In this document: one piece after another, positions 7,100-11,456 of the stretch | Layout: the number at the start of each line of letters is the position of its first letter | Position numbering within the stretch: the stretch's first letter is position 1 | Assembly (NCBI GenBank): GCA_947624095.1 | Contig: CANQIR010000024.1 | Location: 1 to 11,456, forward strand | Source of the DNA: an uncultured Bacilli bacterium | Lineage (GTDB): Bacteria; Bacillota_I; Bacilli_A; RF39; UBA660 | Reading direction: 5' to 3' | Length of the DNA: 11,456 bases | The notes under the pieces: model-generated | What the model was told of the DNA's origin: nothing | The model's database searches: none | What the model saw: only the letters and a program-made list of their open reading frames with translations | Program-made: the position numbers and the translations under genes

Positions 7100-7128
7100 A
7101 TAATATAAGAAATTGGGGTGCTTGTAAA
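7100..7128 (-). promoter_or_regulatory. mraZ (dcw operon) promoter
   Basis: On the minus strand -35 TTTACA (7128-7123) and -10 TATTAT (7105-7100) are 17 bp apart. A perfect TATAAT at 7102-7097 overlaps the -10 but would need a 20-bp spacer. Transcription would start near 7093, inside the MraZ repeats, so MraZ bound there could block or alter initiation. Confidence 0.7.
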
Positions 7129-7139
7129 TAAGCAAAATT

Positions 7140-7165
7140 AAAAAAACACTAAAAAATTAGTGTTT
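7140..7165 (-). terminator. Intrinsic terminator after ddl
   Basis: Perfect 9-bp inverted repeat AAACACTAA (7144-7152) / TTAGTGTTT (7157-7165) with a 4-nt A loop. On the minus strand a T run follows (7146-7140). It lies 26 nt past the ddl stop and ends the hydrolase-murF-ddl unit just before the mraZ promoter. The plus-strand side also ends in T-rich sequence, but no gene there needs it. Confidence 0.8.
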
Positions 7166-7191
7166 CTTTACATCTTTTGACGGGGATTTTA

Positions 7192-8394
7192 TTAAAATTT
7201 GTTGCCAAATTTATTTTTATTACCTTTGCTACCATTATAGCTTGAGAGAATGTTGGATTCAAAACTGGTGGTTCGTTTTTGTTCTTTTTTGTAAGTTTTA
7301 ATAGCTTGCGTAAGCATTTCATCTAATAACATTGGGTAAGTTTTACCAACTGGTTTAAAGAAGAAGAAAGCTAAGGAACCAGGAATTGTATTGGGTTCAT
7401 TAAGATAGATCTTTTTAGTTTTTTTATCAACTAAGTAATCAAATCTGGTAATACCACTTAAGTTTAATAATTTAAAAGCTTTAATACTAATTTCTTTAAT
7501 TTCTTTAGTTAATTCTTTAGATAAGTTAGCGGGAATTTGAAAACCACTAACGCTAGATTTATTACTTGTTTTAGATGGGGATTCATTCTTTTTATTATTA
7601 CCTATATATTTGTCTTCAAAGGTGAAGAAATCATGGATAGTTGTTACTTCGCCTAATTCACCTACTAATTGAGTTTCGTGATTACCCATAACAGCACAAT
7701 CGATTTCTTGGAGATTTTTGATTACTTCTTCTACTACTATTTTAGCATCATAATTAATAGCTTCTTCAATAGCACTTTTTAGTTCTTCTTTGTTAACAGC
7801 AAAAGTAATACCAATACTACTTCCTAGACGAGCTGGTTTAACAATAACTGGGTATTTAAGTTTTTCAATTTCTTTAATAACTTTTTCTTCATCAGTAAGA
7901 TATTCATTATCGTAGAACCAAACGTATTTGGGAACGTTGATACCTGCTTGTTCTAATAATTGTTTTTGGACAACTTTATCTTGACCGATAGAGGCTCCTA
8001 ACATTGATGGACCAGCATAGGGAATACCAATAGTTTCTAAGTAACCAGCAAGGGAGCCATCTTCTACTCCTTTACCATGAACTATAGGGATAGCAATATC
8101 GATAGTATCAACTACCCCTTTAAATAAGCCTTTAGTTTTTTGTAAAACAAATTCATTATTCTTTTTGATTAAGCAAACTTCTTTAGCCAAAGAACTAATG
8201 GCAGTCATATCTTTATAGCTTTCCATTTCCATTAAGGCTTTAGAAGTAAACCAGATTCCTTCTTTATTAATATAAATGGGAACTACATCATATTTCTCGG
8301 GATTTAAGTTATGCATTGCTTGGACAGCAGTAATTATACTTACTTCGTGTTCAACACTTTTTCCACCAAAGATTACACCTACTTTAATTTTCAT
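7192..8394 (-). CDS. ddl: D-alanine--D-alanine ligase
   Basis: Cytoplasmic ATP-grasp enzyme that joins two D-alanines for the end of the peptidoglycan stem peptide. Family blocks in its 400 residues: VGVIFGGKSVEHEVSI (5-20; E15), VHGKGVEDGSLAGYLE (105-120), PYAGPSMLGASIGQDK (125-140), PVIVKPARLGSSIGI (182-196), GITRFDYLVD (314-323) and NEPNTIPGS (332-340). In the omega loop the residues DKY (261-263) keep the Tyr that favours D-Ala over D-lactate, so a D-Ala-D-Ala product is predicted. The loop after it is about 24 residues long (264-287, rich in Ser, Asn and Lys) against about 9 in E. coli DdlB, and a polar tail (370-400) extends the C-terminus. ATG 8394 is chosen over 8439 because AAGGAG (8409-8404) precedes it and the protein then starts at the family N-terminus. 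It starts 13 nt after murF. Confidence 0.95.
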   Translation of the reverse strand: MKIKVGVIFGGKSVEHEVSIITAVQAMHNLNPEKYDVVPIYINKEGIWFTSKALMEMESYKDMTAISSLAKEVCLIKKNNEFVLQKTKGLFKGVVDTIDIAIPIVHGKGVEDGSLAGYLETIGIPYAGPSMLGASIGQDKVVQKQLLEQAGINVPKYVWFYDNEYLTDEEKVIKEIEKLKYPVIVKPARLGSSIGITFAVNKEELKSAIEEAINYDAKIVVEEVIKNLQEIDCAVMGNHETQLVGELGEVTTIHDFFTFEDKYIGNNKKNESPSKTSNKSSVSGFQIPANLSKELTKEIKEISIKAFKLLNLSGITRFDYLVDKKTKKIYLNEPNTIPGSLAFFFFKPVGKTYPMLLDEMLTQAIKTYKKEQKRTTSFESNILSSYNGSKGNKNKFGNKF

Positions 8395-8407
8395 ATGTAT
8401 CAACTCC

Positions 8408-10000
8408 TTACTTTTCATTGAAAATATCAGGTAAATCATTTTCTAATAAGGCATATATTTCTTTTTTTGATTGCATCTTACGAAGCATTTCAAATGCCTT
8501 TAAAACATCATTAATAACAAATATTTCTTTTTTATTAAATTTTTCAGCAATTAAGCCACGATAGATATCTTTAGTTTTTTCTTGGCCAACTAAGATTACG
8601 GTATCAGCGCATTTACTCATATGGCGACCAAATTCATAATGGATAGTAGCATCTTGATTACCAAGTTCAATCATTCCGGGTGTTACTACTACTCTTTTGC
8701 CGGGCATCATTTTTAAAACATCTAAAGCCATATTAGCACCGACTGGATTAGAGTTATAAGCATCATCAATTATGTTGATAGAATAATATTTCTTCATTTC
8801 AAGACGATGTTCAACTGGTTCTACTCTTTTGACAGCGGTGATTAAATCTGCCATACTAATATTTAAATGGTCGCCTAAGGCGATACCAGCAAGGATGTTA
8901 TAGATATTGGCTTCGCCAAGTAGTTTGGTTGTAAATTCATAATGATGTTTATCCCCTTTTTTAATAACAGTGAAGCTAGTACCTTTATAAGAAATTTGAA
9001 TATTTTTAGCTAAATAATCAGCTTTGGGATTATGAATACCTATCCATTTAATAGGAACATTATTTTTTATTTGGTAACTAGTTTGTTTTTCATCATCAGC
9101 ATTTAGGATACCTAAACCATCACTAGGAAGGGATTCGATAAGTTCAAATTTAGTTTTTTGAATATTTTCTTCACTACCAAAGGTTTCTAAATGCATTAAA
9201 CCAATTTTAGTAATAATACCATATTTTGGATGGACTAAGTCACAAAGTTCTTTAATTTCGTGTTTGCGACAAGCACCCATTTCAGCAATAAAGTAATCAG
9301 TAAATTTTTCTAAATGTTCATTTATAGTAATCATTAAACCAAATGGGGTATTATAATTTTTAGGAGACGGATAAGCATTATATTTAATATTTAGAATATC
9401 ATTTAAAATGTTTTTACTACTAGTTTTACCATAACTACCGGTGATACCGATTACTTCAAGACCAGGAAGCGAATTTAATTTTTTGATAGCTTGTTTTTTA
9501 AAGTGGATAGCTACTAATTTTTCAAGGGGACGATTAAGGAAGTTAGCTAGCACGACGATTAATGGATTTAAATAAGCAAGAAGACCAATGATAGCATAGT
9601 AAATAGTTATATACTCTTCATTAAATAATAGAGAGATGATTATGATGGGAATTAAATAAATTAATAAATTAGTAATAATTAATCTTTTAATTCGAGCGGT
9701 TTTAACTAAGGGTAATTTATCTTTAGTTTTGGTTTTAAGAATGGTAAATATTAAGATAAAGTAAGTTAAACTAGAAATATAAATTATTAGAGGATTTGGT
9801 TTAAAGAAAAGTAAAATTATGGGGAATATTAGGATTAGACTAATATTAAAGAAATTTTTACGAATATTTTGCTTTAACCAAATAATATATTTATAACCGC
9901 GATTGTAACGATTTTGTTGTAAATTTTGAAGACTTTTTAAAGTTTTTAAATAAATATATGTAAGATAAAGTAATAAGGAAATTAGAAAACCAAACAACAT
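8408..10000 (-). CDS. murF: MurF-type Mur ligase with an N-terminal membrane domain
   Basis: Predicted to join D-Ala-D-Ala to UDP-MurNAc-tripeptide using ATP. It has 530 residues, against about 450 for ordinary MurF. Residues 1-155 hold about five hydrophobic spans (1-18, 51-66, 71-88, 107-126, 131-155) where MurF normally has its soluble UDP-substrate domain. The Mur ligase core follows: P-loop GITGSYGKTS (185-194), EMGACRKHEIKEL (240-252), TKIGLMHLETFGS (264-276), TKFEL (283-287) with the Lys usually carbamylated, ILNADDE (298-304), PVEHRLE (395-401), DDAYNSNPVGA (412-422), TPGMIELG (440-447) and LLENDLPD (518-525). MurF rather than another ligase is favoured by these last blocks and by ddl next door. 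The start is ATG 10000: AAGGAG (10013-10008) lies 7 nt before it, whereas ATG 10030 reads through that site. It follows the hydrolase stop by 4 nt. Confidence 0.88.
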   Translation of the reverse strand: MLFGFLISLLLYLTYIYLKTLKSLQNLQQNRYNRGYKYIIWLKQNIRKNFFNISLILIFPIILLFFKPNPLIIYISSLTYFILIFTILKTKTKDKLPLVKTARIKRLIITNLLIYLIPIIIISLLFNEEYITIYYAIIGLLAYLNPLIVVLANFLNRPLEKLVAIHFKKQAIKKLNSLPGLEVIGITGSYGKTSSKNILNDILNIKYNAYPSPKNYNTPFGLMITINEHLEKFTDYFIAEMGACRKHEIKELCDLVHPKYGIITKIGLMHLETFGSEENIQKTKFELIESLPSDGLGILNADDEKQTSYQIKNNVPIKWIGIHNPKADYLAKNIQISYKGTSFTVIKKGDKHHYEFTTKLLGEANIYNILAGIALGDHLNISMADLITAVKRVEPVEHRLEMKKYYSINIIDDAYNSNPVGANMALDVLKMMPGKRVVVTPGMIELGNQDATIHYEFGRHMSKCADTVILVGQEKTKDIYRGLIAEKFNKKEIFVINDVLKAFEMLRKMQSKKEIYALLENDLPDIFNEK

Positions 10001-10004
10001 ATTA

Positions 10005-10742
10005 TCACTCCTTAGATTTGAAGAAGACATCTAGGATGTTAATGGTTTTTTGTTTATCTTCTAAGTAAGCATAATGAGTTCTGCCTTCGTAAGTTACTAA
10101 GCCACAATTGGGTATTAAGTGTTCTAGTTCTTTAGCATCTTCGTAAGGAGCGGCTTTATCTAAAGTACCCCAAATAAGTAAAGTTGGACAAGTAATTTTC
10201 TTGGCATCTTCTTGTAAGTCGGTATTGACGTGTTTAACTAAAATATCCCGCATTATGGGAGTGGCATTACGATAATCGGTAGAACCTACTCTTTTTTTAA
10301 GTAAATTGGCGATGTTTTTAAGACCAGGAATTTTTTTAAGTTTGCGATAGAACATTACCTTTTTGCTTACTTCTTTAGTTGATGCTTTATAGGGACTAGC
10401 TAAAAGAACTAGTTTTTTAGTAGGATATTTAGAGGCGTATAACAAAGATATTTTACCACCAAAGGAATGACCAATAAGTATGGGTTCTTTAACTTTGAGA
10501 CTAGTTAGTAGCTCGTGAAGACAGTTGGCAAATTCGGATAAGTCCCAAATGCTTTTTGGTTCGGTAGATTTGCCGTGACCTGGTAAGTCGACGATAATGA
10601 CACGATAGTGACTTTTAAATGGACTGGCAATTGGTAACATCATTTCGATATTTTGACCCCAGCCATGTAAAAAGACTAAAGTATCAGCTTTTTTAACGGC
10701 AGTATCAACGTAATTAAGATCAACATCTTTATACTTATACAT
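10005..10742 (-). CDS. Alpha/beta hydrolase, function unknown
   Basis: Soluble alpha/beta-hydrolase-fold protein of 245 residues with no signal peptide, so cytoplasmic. The oxyanion-hole motif HGWG is at 26-29 and DLPGHGKS is at 52-59. The nucleophile elbow GHSFGG is at 91-96 (Ser93), the acid is probably Asp195 in WGTLDKAAP, and the catalytic His is His223 in RTHYAYLED. A basic, helical cap region lies at about 123-180. The catalytic triad is complete, so it should be an active esterase, lipase, thioesterase or C-C hydrolase, but the substrate cannot be read from sequence. AGGAGT at 10753-10748 precedes the ATG by 5 nt. It heads a tight unit with murF and ddl (4-nt gap to murF), which hints at a role in cell-wall precursor or membrane-lipid metabolism. 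That role is inference only. Confidence 0.9.
   Translation of the reverse strand: MYKYKDVDLNYVDTAVKKADTLVFLHGWGQNIEMMLPIASPFKSHYRVIIVDLPGHGKSTEPKSIWDLSEFANCLHELLTSLKVKEPILIGHSFGGKISLLYASKYPTKKLVLLASPYKASTKEVSKKVMFYRKLKKIPGLKNIANLLKKRVGSTDYRNATPIMRDILVKHVNTDLQEDAKKITCPTLLIWGTLDKAAPYEDAKELEHLIPNCGLVTYEGRTHYAYLEDKQKTINILDVFFKSKE
10008..10013 (-). promoter_or_regulatory. Ribosome binding site deciding the murF start
   Basis: AAGGAG, continuing as AAGGAGTGAT on the minus strand, lies 7 nt before ATG 10000 and within the last codons of the hydrolase gene. Its strength argues for ATG 10000 over ATG 10030. Confidence 0.8.
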
Positions 10743-10784
10743 GCTAGACTCCTATCTAAATAAGGCATTCAACCTCATAATATA

Positions 10785-10812
10785 ATTTTAATTCTAATTT
10801 AATATTATGCAA
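10785..10812 (-). promoter_or_regulatory. Possible promoter of the hydrolase-murF-ddl unit
   Basis: On the minus strand TTGCAT (10812-10807) and TAAAAT (10790-10785) are 16 bp apart, in the AT-rich gap after the upstream terminator. This is a fair match only. Other AT-rich hexamers in the gap could serve as the -10. Confidence 0.4.
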
Positions 10813-10844
10813 GTAAATGGCTGGTTATTTGACTATAAATTGAC

Positions 10845-10872
10845 AAAAAAAGAAAATAGTTTAACTATTTTC
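10845..10872 (-). terminator. Intrinsic terminator with the stop codon as its loop
   Basis: Perfect 9-bp inverted repeat GAAAATAGT (10852-10860) / ACTATTTTC (10864-10872). The 3-nt loop 10861-10863 is the TAA stop of the upstream surface-protein gene. On the minus strand a run of seven T follows (10851-10845). The stem has two G:C pairs. Confidence 0.75.
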
Positions 10873-11456
10873 AGGAAATTTTAAGATATATGGGTCAGTT
10901 CGGGTACCGGTACCTTGGTCATAAAGAAGGGTTTCGTTTAGATAAACTACTGGTCGGATTTCATAAGGAATATTAACATTGGTATTATTTAGAACTACTC
11001 CACTACTAGCGATATGGAAAGCTTTTTTATAGTCGGTTGCGTGAGGAGTAATAAGCCATTCTTCACTACCATTATAAAGCCAGTTGGAATTGCGAGCGGA
11101 TTTATCGAAGGAATCAAGATAAACGTTGGTATATGATGGACCAGCGGCATAGCCGTAATCACTTGGATCCATTAAAGTGACATAAGCACTATTTTTACTT
11201 TGACTAGTAAGATGGACTTTGGAATACATTGTTGAAGGAGATAAATTGTTATCGTGCCAACCACCCTCGTAATAGATAGTTTTAACTAGATATTTTTTAG
11301 CTTCTTCGGTTAAACCGGTTGGGGTAAAATCACAAGTAGCTTTACGGTTAGTATTGTTTGGGCAGTCAACTGTTGTACGATTCCAATAACCATTTTCGTT
11401 AAGAATTTTAATTAATTCAGAATCTTTAAAGTTGTTAGAGTATTTACCATTAGCAT
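10861..11456 (-). CDS. Surface or pseudopilin-like protein, C-terminal part (5' end outside window)
   Basis: The frame is open from the window edge to the TAA at 10863-10861, giving at least 197 residues. The ATG at 11229 is internal: the 75 codons before it carry matching sequence, including GYWNRTTVDC, KATCDFTPTGLTEEAKKYL and TIYYEGGW. Downstream come LMDPSDYGYA, a WLYNGSEEWLITP block, and the end IRPVVYLNE with GTGTRTDPYIL. From memory this order (CDxTxTGL, then LMxPSDYGYA, WLxTP, RPVVYL, GTGTxxxPYxL) recurs at the C-terminus of large families of exported, often prepilin-like proteins in uncultured gut Bacillota and mollicute-related bacteria. Two Cys lie in the first part, in VDCPNN and ATCDF. 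The N-terminus that would show a signal or prepilin leader is missing, and the function is unknown. It is separated from the hydrolase by a terminator. Confidence 0.75.
   Translation of the reverse strand, partial: ANGKYSNNFKDSELIKILNENGYWNRTTVDCPNNTNRKATCDFTPTGLTEEAKKYLVKTIYYEGGWHDNNLSPSTMYSKVHLTSQSKNSAYVTLMDPSDYGYAAGPSYTNVYLDSFDKSARNSNWLYNGSEEWLITPHATDYKKAFHIASSGVVLNNTNVNIPYEIRPVVYLNETLLYDQGTGTRTDPYILKFPENS

Noticed and set aside
7055..7135. Longer mraZ starting at 7135
   Set aside because: The extra 27 residues are unlike MraZ and would translate across the promoter and operator.
8395..8439. Longer ddl starting at 8439
   Set aside because: It would overlap murF and lacks a good ribosome site; the family N-terminus begins at ATG 8394.

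Overview
The window is AT-rich chromosomal DNA from a Gram-positive-type bacterium with a peptidoglycan wall. All credible genes lie on the minus strand, so transcription runs from high to low coordinates. The set mraZ-rsmH-ftsL-ftsI followed by a SpoVD-like PBP is the Bacillota dcw (division and cell wall) cluster. The AT-rich codon use, the MraZ that closely resembles the Bacillus form, the C-terminal domain of the right-edge surface protein and the sortase substrate all suit an uncultured, probably host-associated Bacilli/Erysipelotrichia/RF39-like lineage. That taxonomic placement is inference. TGA is used as a stop (mraZ and the hydrolase) and TGG encodes Trp, so the code is standard rather than the mycoplasma code 4.

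Layout in transcription order: (1) 11456-10861 holds the C-terminal part of a surface or pseudopilin-like protein cut by the window edge, ending in an intrinsic terminator whose loop is the stop codon. (2) 10742-7192 is a three-gene unit of an alpha/beta hydrolase, an unusual MurF-type ligase with an N-terminal membrane domain, and D-Ala-D-Ala ligase, closed by a terminator at 7140-7165. Ddl makes D-Ala-D-Ala and MurF attaches it to the UDP-MurNAc-tripeptide, so two consecutive steps are encoded side by side. (3) 7054-3254 is the first half of the dcw operon: mraZ, rsmH, ftsL, ftsI. A readable promoter precedes it, together with a four-repeat, 10-bp-phased MraZ operator. A terminator-like hairpin follows ftsI. 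(4) 3068-935 holds a secreted adhesin/pilin with thioester and CnaB-type domains, and its sortase. They sit exactly between ftsI and the next dcw gene. (5) 909-1 is the start of a second class B PBP (SpoVD/FtsI type), cut by the window edge right after the catalytic serine motif.

The most interesting points are the adhesin-sortase pair embedded in the dcw cluster and apparently co-transcribed with a PBP; the sortase, which has Gln at the expected catalytic Arg position; the adhesin, which keeps all visible residues for one thioester and two isopeptide crosslinks but has a non-LPXTG sorting signal; the membrane-anchored MurF; and the very regular MraZ operator. No RNA genes, insertion sequences, CRISPR arrays or origins were seen. 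No stretch longer than 300 bases lacks a gene.
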